Part shown: positions 1 to 10,883 of the stretch, piece after piece
Layout of the letters: each line of letters begins with the position of its first letter
Numbering within the stretch: the first letter of the stretch is position 1
Assembly (NCBI GenBank): GCA_028826165.1
Contig: JAPDFW010000102.1
Span: 53,501 to 117,500, forward strand
Direction: 5' to 3'
Origin: Anaeramoeba ignava
Taxonomy: Eukaryota > Metamonada > Anaeramoebidae
Length of the DNA stretch: 64,000 nucleotides
Made by a program: the position numbers and the translations under genes
Notes under the pieces: model-generated
What the model saw: the letters and a program-made list of their open reading frames with translations, nothing else
Databases searched by the model: none
What the model was told of the DNA's origin: nothing

Positions 1-1280
1 CAGGAAATTCTTCAAAATATATTTTTCTTTTAAATTCAAATCAAGAATTATTTGGTTGCGGATATAACTATTTTGGTCAACTTGGATTAGGTGAATCAAT
101 AAAAAAAAGAAAAATCCAAAAATTAACCAAAATCCAAAATATTCCAAAAGGCAAAATAATTGATATTCAATCTGGATTTTTTCATTCAATAATGTTGATT
201 GAAAATGAAAATGAAAATCCAAAAAGAAAACTTTATTCATGTGGAAATCGGTATTATAATGGACTTGGAAATGATAAAAACAATTATGAATTTACTGAAA
301 TCAAATCATCTTTATTTGAAGAAAATGATAATATTCTTGATTTTTCTGTTGGAAATCAACACACTTTGATTTTAACTTCTAAATCAAAATTAATAGGATT
401 TGGAAGAAATGGTGTTGGTCAATTAGGAACTGGAGATATAAAATATCAATTAATTCCAATTCAAATTGAACTTCCTAAATTAAGATTTAATGAAAATATT
501 TACAATTATCATATTTCTTGTGGATATGATAATTCATTTCTTTATTATTCTCCTCCTTCTTTTTCCAATCTTGAAGAAGATTTGATAAAACTATTTGAAA
601 GAAAAGAATTTTGTAATATTTCATTTAAAACAGAAAGTGGAGAAATAATTGAAGCTCATAAATTAATATTGAAATATAGATTAAATCAAAATCAAAATGA
701 AAATCAAATTGAAAATCAAATTGAAAAACTTAAAGAAATTATTTCAAATAAATCAATTAAAGAATCAAATCAAATATTTGAAATGATTTATTCAAATAAT
801 TCCAAAATAAATCCAAAATTATATTCAGAAATTAAAGAAATTATAAATTCAAATGAAAGAATTGAAGAAACAATGAAAAGAATTTATTTAAATGAAAATG
901 AAAATGAAAAAGATTTTATAATTGAAAGAAAAGAAAAACAATATAAATTTCCCAAATTAATATTAATAATGAGAAGTGAATTATATCGAGGAATGTTTTT
1001 ATCTGTAACAGAAGATACTTCTAATAAAGTTACAGATTATAGTGAATTAAGTAATGAAGCTTTTGAAATATTAGAATATTGGATTTATTCAAATCAAATC
1101 AAAGATGAAATTCAAATTACACAAGAAATTCTTAATGAAATTCAAATTGGAATTGATTATTTTCAATTAAATCAAACAAATCCAAATTTATTTGATTTAT
1201 TAATTAAAAAATTTAATAATCAACAAGAATTGAAAGAAAAAACAAAACAAACAAAACAAGAAAAATGTTTAATTTTTTAA
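1..1280 (+). CDS. RCC1-repeat / double-BTB protein, 5' truncated by the window edge
   Basis: The reading frame is already open at base 3 and runs to the TAA at 1278-1280, so the gene starts outside the window; the ATG at 192 is internal. The first visible residues match the middle of the two full-length paralogues downstream, including the RCC1 blade motif G-Q-L-G-L-G. RCC1 blades are followed by a BTB-like module (LFERKEFCNISF, then HKLILKYR) and a second BTB-like module (FPKLILIMRSELYRGMFLS). It ends with a lysine/glutamine tail longer than in its paralogues. In other organisms RCC1-BTB proteins often act as substrate adaptors of cullin-3 ubiquitin ligases; that role is inferred here. No intron is seen in the visible part. 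It is one of three tandem copies in the same orientation. Confidence 0.88.
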   Translation, partial: GNSSKYIFLLNSNQELFGCGYNYFGQLGLGESIKKRKIQKLTKIQNIPKGKIIDIQSGFFHSIMLIENENENPKRKLYSCGNRYYNGLGNDKNNYEFTEIKSSLFEENDNILDFSVGNQHTLILTSKSKLIGFGRNGVGQLGTGDIKYQLIPIQIELPKLRFNENIYNYHISCGYDNSFLYYSPPSFSNLEEDLIKLFERKEFCNISFKTESGEIIEAHKLILKYRLNQNQNENQIENQIEKLKEIISNKSIKESNQIFEMIYSNNSKINPKLYSEIKEIINSNERIEETMKRIYLNENENEKDFIIERKEKQYKFPKLILIMRSELYRGMFLSVTEDTSNKVTDYSELSNEAFEILEYWIYSNQIKDEIQITQEILNEIQIGIDYFQLNQTNPNLFDLLIKKFNNQQELKEKTKQTKQEKCLIF

Positions 1281-1364
1281 AAAGAAATAAAATTAAAATT
1301 CAAAATTCAAAATTAAAATTAAAATCAAAATTAAAATTAAAATCAAAATTAAAAATTAAAAATC

Positions 1365-1398
1365 CAAAAATATTTTTTTCATTTTTTTCTTTTTAAAA
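1365..1398 (+). promoter_or_regulatory. T-rich start-proximal element
   Basis: A T-rich stretch containing CATTTTTTTC lies directly upstream of the ATG at 1399. The same string, followed by TTTTTAAAA and the ATG, is repeated before the next RCC1-BTB gene, and related versions precede many other genes in the window. It could be a core promoter or a 5' leader element; the sequence alone does not decide. Confidence 0.4.
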
Positions 1399-3177
1399 AT
1401 GAATGAAATTATATTTTTTGGTCAAAATGAATTACCAATTCTTATCAAAAATGAACCAAATAAAATAACAAAACCAATTCAATTTAAATTTGAAAATGAA
1501 AATGAAAATGAAAATGAAAAACAAATTAAACAAATTTCATCATCAAGTTTATCAACAATTTTCCTTTTTAAAAATGGAAAAGCAATAGAATATTTAAAAG
1601 AAAACGATTCAAATCAAAAACCTTCAAAAATCCAAATTGAAGAAAATATTCAAAAAGTAACTGTTGGTTATCAAAATGAAGCTATTTTAACAATAGAAGG
1701 AAATGCATTTGCCAAAGGAAAACAAATTAATCCAGAAAATCCAAATAAATTTATCAATATTTCATCATTAATTGAAGATAAAAATGATAGAATAATTGAA
1801 GATATTGTTTCTGGAGCTAATTCAATTTACTTATTAACTTCAAATCAAAATATTTATGGAATTGGTTCAAATCGATCTTCTCAACTTGGTTTTGATTCTG
1901 AAACACTTCCAAAAACAGAAAAACCAATTTTAATGATGAAAAATGTTTTTAAAATATTTTCAGGAAATACTTCCACTTCTGTTTTTCTTTTAAATTCAAA
2001 TCAAGAATTATTTGGATGCGGAAATAATAATGGAGGTCAACTTGGATTAGGCGAATCAAAAGTAAAAATGAAAATTGAAAAGTTAACCAAAATCCAAAAT
2101 ATTCCAAAAGGCAAAATAATTGATATTCAATGTGGAGATGCTCATTCAATAATGTTGATTGAAGATGAAAATCAAAATGAAAATCCAAAAAGAAAACTTT
2201 ATTCATGTGGTTATCCTGGATTTAATGGACTTGGAAATGATAAAAACAATTATGAATTTACTGAAATCGAATCATCTTTATTTGAAAATGATGATTATAT
2301 TCTTGAAATTTCTGTTGGTCAATTCCATACTTTGATTTTAACTTCCAAACGTAACTTGATCCGATTTGGAGATAATTTTTATGGTCAATTAGGAACTGAA
2401 AATACAAAATTTCATCGAGCCCCAATTCAAATTGAACTTCCTAAATTAAGATTTAATGAAAATATTTCTAATTATCATATTTCTTGTGGAAATTACAGAT
2501 CATTTCTTTATTATTCTCTTCCTTCTTTTTCCAATCTTGAAGAAGATTTGATAAAATTATTTGAAAGAAAAGAATTTTGTAATATTTCATTTAAAACAGA
2601 AAATGGAGAAATAATTGAAGCTCATAAATTAATATTGAAATATAGATTAAATCAAAATCAAAATGAAAATCAAATTGAAAAACTTAAAGAAATTATTTCA
2701 AATAAATCAATTCAAGAATCAAATCAAATATTTGAAATGATTTATTCAAACAATTCCAAAATAAATCCAATATTATATTATGAAATTAAAGAAATTATAA
2801 ATTCAAATGAAAAAATTGAAGAAACAATGAAAAGAATTTATTTAAATGAAAATGAAAAAGATTTTATAATTGAAAGAAAAGAAAAACAATATAAATTTCC
2901 AAAATTAATATTAATAATGAGAAGTGAATTATATCGAGGAATGTTTTTATCTGTAACTGAAGATAAATCAAATAAAGTTACAGATTATAGTGAATTAAGT
3001 AATAAATCATTTCAAATATTTGAATATTGGATTTATTCAAATCAAATTAAAGATGAAATTCAAATTACAAAAGAAATTATTGATGAATTAGAAACTGGAA
3101 TTGATTATTTTCAATTAAATCAAACAAATCCAAATTTATTTGATTTATTAATTAAAAAATTTAATAATCAAAATTAA
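1399..3177 (+). CDS. RCC1-repeat / double-BTB protein, full length
   Basis: This is a single-exon gene of 592 residues. The N-terminal third has degenerate RCC1-like blades starting MNEIIFFGQNE. Recognisable RCC1 blades follow at about residues 140-370 (GIGSN.SQLG, GCGNN.GQLGLGE, RFGDN.YGQLG). Two BTB-like segments occupy about 380-590, each with a D/N-F-x-I then H-K or P-K-L-I-L pattern; the second contains MRSELYRGMFLSV. The start follows the T-rich element shared with the next copy. The predicted role is an adaptor that binds a partner through the RCC1 propeller and a cullin or another BTB protein through the tail. Compared with its neighbours the BTB part is nearly invariant, and differences cluster in the RCC1 loop residues. 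Confidence 0.9.
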   Translation: MNEIIFFGQNELPILIKNEPNKITKPIQFKFENENENENEKQIKQISSSSLSTIFLFKNGKAIEYLKENDSNQKPSKIQIEENIQKVTVGYQNEAILTIEGNAFAKGKQINPENPNKFINISSLIEDKNDRIIEDIVSGANSIYLLTSNQNIYGIGSNRSSQLGFDSETLPKTEKPILMMKNVFKIFSGNTSTSVFLLNSNQELFGCGNNNGGQLGLGESKVKMKIEKLTKIQNIPKGKIIDIQCGDAHSIMLIEDENQNENPKRKLYSCGYPGFNGLGNDKNNYEFTEIESSLFENDDYILEISVGQFHTLILTSKRNLIRFGDNFYGQLGTENTKFHRAPIQIELPKLRFNENISNYHISCGNYRSFLYYSLPSFSNLEEDLIKLFERKEFCNISFKTENGEIIEAHKLILKYRLNQNQNENQIEKLKEIISNKSIQESNQIFEMIYSNNSKINPILYYEIKEIINSNEKIEETMKRIYLNENEKDFIIERKEKQYKFPKLILIMRSELYRGMFLSVTEDKSNKVTDYSELSNKSFQIFEYWIYSNQIKDEIQITKEIIDELETGIDYFQLNQTNPNLFDLLIKKFNNQN

Positions 3178-3548
3178 AATTAAAATTAAAATTTAAATCT
3201 AAATTAAAATTAAAATTAAAATAAAAATAAAAATTAAAATTAAAATTTAAATCTAAATTAAATTTAAATTAAAATTAAAATTAAAATTAAAATTAAAATT
3301 AAAATTAAAATTAAAATTAAAATTTAATTTAAAATTAAAATCAAAATCAAAATTAAATTTAAAATTAAAATCAAAATTAAAATTAAAATTAAAATCAAAA
3401 TCAAAATTAAAATTAAATTTAAAAATTAAAATTAAAATCAAAATTAAAATTAAATTTAAAATCAAAATTAAAAATTAAAATTAAAAATCAAAATTAAAAT
3501 TAAAATTAAAATTAAAATTAAAATTAAAATTAAAATTAAATTCAAAAA
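3178..3548. repeat. ATTAAA-type hexamer satellite between RCC1-BTB genes
   Basis: Tandem AAATTA hexamers with scattered T-to-C variants fill the spacer after the stop codon. No gene is seen. Long frames through it (LILILI or NFNFNF) are repeat artefacts. Confidence 0.9.
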
Positions 3549-3576
3549 TATTTTTTTCATTTTTTTCTTTTTAAAA
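3549..3576 (+). promoter_or_regulatory. T-rich start-proximal element (second copy)
   Basis: This is the same element as the one ending at 1398: a TTTTTTTCATTTTTTTC core, then TTTTTAAAA and the ATG. It remains conserved although the upstream spacer is satellite, which supports a function in transcription start or the 5' leader. Confidence 0.4.
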
Positions 3577-5337
3577 ATGAATGAAATTTTATTTTTTGGT
3601 GAAAATAAATATCCAAAACTTATCAAAAATGAATCAAATTCAATAAAAAAACCAATTCAATTTAAATTTGAAAATGAAAATGAAAATGAAAAACAAATTA
3701 AACAAATTTCATCAGGTTATTTTGGAACAATTTTCCTTTTTAAAAATGGAAAAGCAATAAAATATTTAAATGAAAATGATTCAAAACAAAATCCTGAAAA
3801 AATCCAAATTGAAAATATTCAAAAAGTAACTGTTGGTGCTGATAATGAAGCTATTTTAACAAAAGAAGGAAATGTATTTGCCAATGGAATATATATTAAT
3901 CCAAATAATACAAATAAATTTATCAATATTTCATCATTAATTAAAGATAAAAATGATAGAATAATTCAAGATATTGTTTCTGGAGATAATTCAATTTACT
4001 TATTAACTTCAAATCAAAATGCTTATGGAATTGGTTCAAATAATTATGGTCAACTTGGTTTTGATTCTGAAACATTTTATGAAAGAGAAAAACCAATTTT
4101 AATGATGAAAAATGTTTCTAAAATATTTTCAGGAAATACTTCATATTCTGTTTTTCTTTTAAATTCAAATCAAGAATTATTTGGATGCGGAAATAATTAT
4201 TCTGGTCAACTTGGATTAGGTGAATCAAAAAGAAAAGAAACAAAAATCCATAAATTAACCAAAATTCAAAATATTCCAAAAGGCAAAATAATTGATATTC
4301 AATCTGGAAAAACTCATTCAATAATGCTGATTGAAAATGAAGATCAAAATCCAAAAAGAAAACTTTATTCATGTGGAAATCGGTATTATAATGGACTTGG
4401 CAAATATCAAAATACTTATGAATTTACTGAAATTAAATCATCTTTATTTGAAAATGATAATATTCTTGAAATTTCTGTTGGATTTACTCATAATTTGATT
4501 TTAACATCCAATTTAAAATTAATTGGATTTGGAGATAATGAATATGGCCAATTAGGAACTGGAGATACAAAAGATCAATTAATTACAATTCAAATTGAAC
4601 TTCCTAAATTAAGATTTAATGAAAATATTTCTAATTATCATATTTCTTGTGGTGCTTACAGATCATTTCTTTATTATTCTTTTTCTTCTTTTTCCAATCT
4701 TGAAGAAGATTTGATAAAATTATTTGAAAGAAAAGAATTTTGTAATATTTCATTTAAAACAGAAAATGGAGAAATAATTGAAGCTCATAAATTAATATTG
4801 AAATATAGATTAAATCAAAATGAAAATCAAATTGAAAAACTTAAAGAAATTATTTCAAATAAATCAATTAAAGAATCAAATCAAATATTTGAAATGATTT
4901 ATTCAAACAGAATAATAAATCCAAAATTATATTATGAAATTAAAGAAATTATAAATTTAAATGAAAAAATTGAAGAAACAATGAAAAGAATTTATTTAAA
5001 TGAAAATGAAAATGAAAATGATTTTATAATTGAAAGAAAAGAAAAACAATATAAATTTCCTAAATTAATATTAATAATGAGAAGTGAATTATATCGAGGA
5101 ATGTTTTTATCTGTAACAAATGATACTTCTAATAAAGTTACAGATTATAGTGAATTAAGTAATGAATCATTTCAAATATTTGAATATTGGATTTATTCAA
5201 ATCAAATTAAAGATGAAATTCAAATTACAAAAGAAATTATTGATGAATTAGAAACTGGAATTGATTATTTTCAATTAAATCAAACAAATCCAAATTTATT
5301 TGATTTATTAATTAAAAAATTTAATAATCAAAATTAA
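3577..5337 (+). CDS. RCC1-repeat / double-BTB protein, full length
   Basis: This single-exon paralogue has 586 residues and the same architecture as the gene at 1399-3177: degenerate N-terminal blades, RCC1 blades at about 140-365 (GIGSNNYGQLG, GCGNNYSGQLGLGE, GFGDNEYGQLGTGD), then two BTB-like modules to the C terminus. The C-terminal 200 residues are almost identical to the preceding copy. Blade-tip residues differ, for example the triplet before HSIML is GKT here, GDA in the second copy and GFF in the first. It is an inferred ubiquitin-ligase adaptor. The tandem arrangement and shared upstream element point to recent duplication. Confidence 0.9.
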   Translation: MNEILFFGENKYPKLIKNESNSIKKPIQFKFENENENEKQIKQISSGYFGTIFLFKNGKAIKYLNENDSKQNPEKIQIENIQKVTVGADNEAILTKEGNVFANGIYINPNNTNKFINISSLIKDKNDRIIQDIVSGDNSIYLLTSNQNAYGIGSNNYGQLGFDSETFYEREKPILMMKNVSKIFSGNTSYSVFLLNSNQELFGCGNNYSGQLGLGESKRKETKIHKLTKIQNIPKGKIIDIQSGKTHSIMLIENEDQNPKRKLYSCGNRYYNGLGKYQNTYEFTEIKSSLFENDNILEISVGFTHNLILTSNLKLIGFGDNEYGQLGTGDTKDQLITIQIELPKLRFNENISNYHISCGAYRSFLYYSFSSFSNLEEDLIKLFERKEFCNISFKTENGEIIEAHKLILKYRLNQNENQIEKLKEIISNKSIKESNQIFEMIYSNRIINPKLYYEIKEIINLNEKIEETMKRIYLNENENENDFIIERKEKQYKFPKLILIMRSELYRGMFLSVTNDTSNKVTDYSELSNESFQIFEYWIYSNQIKDEIQITKEIIDELETGIDYFQLNQTNPNLFDLLIKKFNNQN

Positions 5338-6006
5338 AATTAAAATTAAAATTCATTTTTAAAATTAAAATTAAAATTAAAATTCATTTTTAAAATTAAA
5401 ATTAAAATTAAAATTAACATTTTTAAAATTAAAATTAAAATTAAAATTAAAATTCAAAATTAAAATTAAAATTAAAATTAAAATCAAAATCAAAATTAAA
5501 ATTAAAATTAAAATTAAAATTAAAATTAAAATTAAAATTAAAATCAAAATTAAAATTAAAATTAAAATTAAAATCAAAATTTAAAATTAAAATTAAAATT
5601 AAAATTCAAATTAAAATTAAAATTAAAATTCAAATTAAAATTTAAAATTAAAATTAAAATTAAAATTAAAATCAAAATTAAAATTAAAATTAAAATTAAA
5701 ATTTAAAATTAAAATTAAAATCAAAATTAAAATTAAAATTAAAATTAAAATCAAAATCAAAATTAAAATTAAAATTAAAAATTAAAATTAAAATTAAAAT
5801 TAAAATTAAAATTAAAATTAAAATTAAAATTAAAATTAAAATTAAAATTAAAATTAAAATTAAAATTAAAATTAAAATTAAAATCAAAATTTAAAATTAA
5901 AATCAAAATTAAAAAATCAAAATTAAAATTAAAATTAAAAAATAAAAATTCAAAATCAAAATTAAAATTAAAATTAAAAAATAAAAATTCAAAATCAAAA
6001 TTAAAA
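5338..6006. repeat. AAATTA hexamer satellite, 0.67 kb
   Basis: Almost pure AAATTA tandem repeats with C-containing variants separate the RCC1-BTB array from the opposite-strand SMCR8-like gene. I see no gene inside. Confidence 0.9.
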
Positions 6007-6027
6007 TTTTTTATTGAATCAAAATAT

Positions 6028-8951
6028 TTATTTCTCTGTTGAGAAATCAATATGAAAAGATGGAAATTCTTTCAATTCAAACACTTCATTATATTTCTGT
6101 TTTTTAATAACATCACAAAAATATAAAAGAATTTTTTTATCAAAAATTGAAACATCAGCAAAATTGAATTTTTTAGCAAATTTTTTTTGATTTCGAGTTT
6201 CCTGAGTCTGATAATATAAGAAAGCTTTGATAGAAAACTCGAACAAAATTTGGTGCATGTAAGAAACACGGAAGACATTTGAAAAATAATTTTTGTGAGG
6301 AGATAAAAGCCTTGAAATTAAATTTGAATTTTCAAATGGATAATTTGGACCCAAAAAGTTTTTATTCAGTAAATCCATAACAGAAACAAATGGAAGAATT
6401 TGGGGTGAAATTTCGGTGTCTAAGGAAAGTCCGCAAATCTTTAGTGTTTTCAGATCTGCTGGTTTAATAGGATTTTCCTTCCAATATACAACAGATTTTT
6501 GAGGAATTAAATTTCCCGGAATAAAAGAAGTTAAAAAAATAATCAGTTTTCTTGCGAGTTTGGCTTGGGTTTTTTTGCGTGAATAACAAGAATTCTTCCT
6601 GTTAAGACAGAATAAAGAAGATTATGCATTTGGAATTTTGTTTCCCAATTTTTATAATGAGGGAAGTTGTTGGGATTTTTCCAGATTGTGTCAATTTTGC
6701 TTGTTAAATTTTCTTGATTTAGAGATTGTATTAAGTGCTTTTTCAAATCTTCATTGGATAAAGATTCAAAGGGATTTCTTGAGAACACATTTGTGTAATC
6801 CTTTTCGAGTTCTTCATATTCTGTTCTGTCTCTGTAAAAGCTGCCATATAAATTATGCTCATCATTTACTTTTGCAAGATCGATTTCTTGGTTTTCAATT
6901 TTACTGTTTGAATCTTCTTTTGAGAGATTTTCTGAATCTGAAAACTTGACGCTATCTTCATTAGAGTTATTGTTGTTATTCTTATTTGATGATTGATTTT
7001 TTTCGAATAAAATTTTTTGATGAATAGGATTAAATTGATTTTTTTGAGTGTTTTCATTGCGATCTTCACTGTTGCCGTTAAGAACAGGACTCTTTTGATC
7101 GCTGTAAATATCTGTTACCAATTCAAATTGATTTGGATAGTCTTTGATGTTGAGATTTTCTGATGAAAAATCTGTTAAATCAAAATCAAGTTGATTTGAC
7201 AGGTTACTTTCGTCCACTATATCATCTTCAAAAGAGTTTGAAGGCATTTCTTGCTGGGGATAAAGACCCAATAAAGAAGTGCGACAAATCCCTGTCTTTT
7301 TTTCATTAAACAGAAAAATATTTTCTGGGGTCATTTTGGGGAAGTTTTTAATTGCAGAATTATCAATTTCAAATAAATTTGAATGAAAATTATTGATTTC
7401 AAGATCGCCAATTTTAAGAACAAAACATTTGGGAGATTTTGGGATTGCCAGTTCCATATCTGAGCGGATTTGGAAGAGTTTTTTTGAATAATTATTATGG
7501 ATTTCTTTGATTTTGACATTAATAACTTCTTCAAATATTTCTGGATAACAAATTGAATCAATTGGTTGAAGAACCGAATCGAGTCTTGAAAGTTGAAATA
7601 ATTTTGGAGTGTAATTTCGAATGTTTTCCTCTTCAATTATTTTTTTCAACATTTTTGATACGTGAATACTTGATAATATTTGATCAGTTTTTTCTTTGTC
7701 TTGAAGTAGTTGATTCATTTCTGCTGAGTAACTCATGATTTTCACTATTTCTCGTGCTTGTTCGTTGTTTAATGATTTATAAATGCGTTTTTTGATTTGG
7801 CTTGAATCTCGTAAATAGTCTTGAATCAGAGAAATTGGGATTTTTGGATATTTACTTTGTGTATTCTTTTTAAATTTTATAAATGAATTTTAATTTTATT
7901 TTTAATTTTAAATTAATTTTAATTTTAATTTTGATTTTGAATTTTAATTTTAATTTTGAATTTATAAATTAATTTTAATTTTAATTTTAATTTTAATTTT
8001 GAATTGATTTTAATTTTATAAATTAATTTTGAATTTAATTTTAATTTTGAATTTATAAATTAATTTTGAATTTATTTTAATTTTAATTTTAATTTTGGTT
8101 TTGAATTCATTTTGAATTTATTTTGAATTTATTTTGAATTTATAAATTAATTTTAATTTTAAATTTTGAATTTTGATTTTTTTTAATTTTTGATTTTGAT
8201 TTTTGATTTTTAATTTTTAATTTTAATTTTAAATTAATTTTAATTTTGAATTTTAAATTAATTTTGAATTGATTTTGATTTTGAATTTATAAATTAATTT
8301 TGAATTGATTTTGAATTTATAAATTAATTTTCATTTTATAAATAAATTTACAGATTGTAACATTTGTTTCCTCATTTCAAGAGTTGACCGAATATCAGCA
8401 ATTCTATTTTCCAAATTTTTTAAAAAAACAACAAGATTATATAACTTTATAATTTTTGTCATTTCTGAAAATTCTCTTAAAAAATCAAGAATGCATCGCA
8501 TAATTTTATCATGACTCCTTGTGGCATAACTAAAACACAATCTTCTAAGAAAAGCCCTTGCATTAATATCATATAATGTAAAATGATAAGCCTGTATTTT
8601 TTGATCAAAACCAAAAAATCAACAAAAAAAAGTTGAAAAAAATTTTTTTTCAATTAAATCAAGTTGGAAAGTATGATTTACAACAAATAAAAAAATCATT
8701 GGTTATTGGTTTTTTCATTGACATACATATACATAATAGACTCTATGTTCTATTCTGGATTTTATTACAAAGGAGGCATCTTTTGTAGGCTCTCCTAAAC
8801 GTGTTTGTTGATGTTCTGTTGACATGACTTGAATAACTAATTCTTCAAGTTGTGAATTATTTTTTTTTGGATAAGTAAATATAACTGAAGGACCTTTTTT
8901 TTGACAAAATTCTGAAAATATAATAAAATCTCCTGTTATTGGATTTGCCAT
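6028..8951 (-). CDS. SMCR8/folliculin-like DENN-family protein
   Basis: Three exons read on the minus strand: 8951-8727, 8591-8352 and 7865-6028, all joined in phase 0. Exon 1 starts MANPITGDFIIFSEF then KKGPSVIFTYP, the longin start of SMCR8/folliculin proteins. Exon 1 ends YYVY at a GTATGT donor and exon 2 continues YHFTLYDINARAF, matching the SMCR8 signature. The third exon carries an acidic linker and a C-terminal DENN part (LLYSVLTGRILVIHA, then LARKLIIFLTSFIPGN). A one-base break in the T7 run at 6570-6576 separates these two frames; adding one base gives a continuous protein of about 767 residues. SMCR8 works with C9orf72 in autophagy and lysosome/mTORC1 signalling and in GTPase regulation. 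Assignment to SMCR8 rather than folliculin rests on exon 2. Confidence 0.78.
7866..8351. repeat. Satellite-filled intron 2 of the SMCR8-like gene
   Basis: A 486-base intron made of TTTTAA hexamers and ATAAATTAATTTTGAATT variants. On the minus strand the donor is GTAAAT and the acceptor AAAAAG. No coding sequence is seen. Confidence 0.8.
8592..8726 (-). other. Intron 1 of the SMCR8-like gene
   Basis: A 135-base intron with donor GTATGT and acceptor ACAG. Removing it joins YYVY to AYHFTLYD in phase, which reproduces the family signature. This shows how conserved protein sequence fixes splice sites in this genome. Confidence 0.75.
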
Positions 8952-8971
8952 TATTGAATTATTTTTAATAA

Positions 8972-9055
8972 ATTAAATGAAAAAATGAAAAAATGAAAAA
9001 ATGAAAAAATGAAAAATGAAAAATGAAAAAATGAAAAAATGAAAAAATGAAAAAT
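8972..9055. repeat. ATGAAAAA short tandem repeat in a promoter spacer
   Basis: About ten copies of an 8-9 base ATGAAAA(A) unit lie just upstream of the SMCR8-like start. On the minus strand they read TTTTTTCAT, so they may be an amplified form of the T-rich start-proximal element seen before other genes. Confidence 0.7.
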
Positions 9056-9109
9056 ATATTTTTGGATCGTTTCTTGTGTTTATTTCTTTTGTTTATAACT
9101 TAAATTTAT

Positions 9110-10574
9110 TCATTTCTTTCTTTTAATTTCTTCTAAATTTTCATTTTCTTCGTTTTCTTTTTCAATTAAATTTTCAATTATTTTTTCTTGTTCAACAACA
9201 TTCCCATCATTTTGATCAACATCAACCTTTCTCTTCCTATTATCTGCAATAGCGACCTCTTCAGGAAGCCTAAAACTAATACAGAGCATATCTTTTTTAG
9301 TTGAAACAGAACGAATATTTCGACAAGAAAAATTGCGAATTTGAAAATCCAAAATTTGGTTAATTCTTTGGATTGCATCTTTTTCCTTATCAACCTCCTT
9401 CGAAAAACAATAGCAATGAATCATCGGCATCTGAACTTGATGGTACACTGGGGTTGAAGGTAAAAAGCTTAATATACCACGGAAAACATCAAGGAAAAAA
9501 ATGGACAACTTGGGGAGGTTCATTATAAAATGAGAGCAAAACTGAGTCGGATCACAATTATGGTTTGTTTGCCAATCGCTCACATACTTCTTGACAAACT
9601 CTCTGGCGTCGAGATTGAAAGGGATTATATTGCTCTCAACTTGATTTATTTTTGCATTTAATTTTAAATAAAAAAAAGAATCCGGATTCAAATCATTAGC
9701 GTACACTAACGCTCCCCTTTTTGCTGCACGAACCGCAAATGGTCCGATTCCACAAAACATATCGCAGATTATTAATGGAGAATTTTTGGGTGTTTTTGTG
9801 GAGAAATCTGCGAAAAGACTTGTTGTCAACCGTTCATGTTCTGTTTGCAATCTTGAATTCCAATAAACTTTTGAATAATTTAAACGGAATCGAATTGAAT
9901 CACATTTTACTTCCGTTTCGAAATTTTCTTCCCCTGCAAGAATCTCCATTGGAAATACCCGATATTGATTTGAAATCATGTTTGTTTTGTTGACAACAGT
10001 TTTTATTTTTGGATTTTTGTCAAGAATTACTTCCCCAATTATTTTTTTGTATTTAAGTAGGTTTTCTTTTAGATTTAAGTGTGCAATGTGTCCTATTGTT
10101 TCGAAAGATGTTGGTAATTCGAGTTCTTTTGGTAATATTTTTTCGAGAACTTGTTCTTTAAGAAATGAATATAAAAATCAAAAAGAAATTCAAATTCAAA
10201 TTCAAATTCAAATTTTAAAATTAAAATTAAAATTAAAAAGAAAATCAATATCAATTTTTAAAATTCAAACTTGAAGTCAAAGAATCATATCCAATTTTAA
10301 CAGAATATTCAAACGGTTTGATTGATTTTTCTTCAAGTATTTTCTTTTTTTCTTCTTTTAATCCATTCAATTTAATTGGATCTGTTATATTTTCACAAAA
10401 TACAAGTATTCTAACATTTGGATTTTCTGGATTTTTATATAAAAATTTAACTTTTGGAATATCTAAAAAATATTCTTTAAATTCTTTTATATAAAATTTG
10501 GTTTCTTTTGCTGGAATTGAAATTGCTATTAAATTTAAATTTTTTTCAAATTGTGATTTATCAAGAATTTCCAT
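9110..10574 (-). CDS. TRM5: tRNA (guanine-37 N1)-methyltransferase Trm5
   Basis: Two exons, 10574-10271 and 10155-9110, are joined in phase 1 across a 115-base intron (GTTTGA donor, AAAG acceptor) to give 449 residues. The N-terminal D1 domain is followed by the family signature GHIAHLNL, then YKKIIGEVILDKNP and KTVVNKT. The Rossmann methyltransferase motif DMFCGIGPFAVRAAKRG and the N-D-L-N-P segment bind S-adenosylmethionine. The active-site loop is IMNLPKLSIFFLDVF, matching the N-[LP]-P motif. The enzyme makes m1G at position 37 next to the anticodon of tRNAs and prevents +1 frameshifting. The C-terminal tail is rich in E, N and K. The gene looks complete and functional. Confidence 0.93.
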
Positions 10575-10883
10575 TTAGAAATAAAGAAAGAAAGAAAGAA
10601 AAAAATGATTTTTTTTTAATTTGATTTAATTTGATTTATTTTTTGTTTCTTCTTTCCAAATAATTTTTTTAATTTTGTTTTTAGAAATTTGTTTGCAATT
10701 TCAATTTAAAAATAGATTTGAATATTTTCAAAAATAAAAAGAAAAAAAAATCATTAACAAAAATTCTCTAAAAAAAAAGATAGAATAACCTAAATTAGGG
10801 AAAAATAACGGAAAAAAGCAAAAAAAAAAGAGAAAAGAAAGAAGAACCAAAATGGATGAGAATAAAAACGATTTTAAACAGAA
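10575..10883. other. Spacer between Trm5 and Pumilio genes
   Basis: A 309-base A/T-rich spacer with poly-A and poly-T runs. It holds the Trm5 promoter and the 3' end of the Pumilio gene, both on the minus strand. I see no gene in it. Confidence 0.6.

Noticed and set aside
5377..5887. Long open frames encoding LILILI or NFNFNF
   Set aside because: They arise from AAATTA hexamers, exist in several frames on both strands, and have no relatives or start context.
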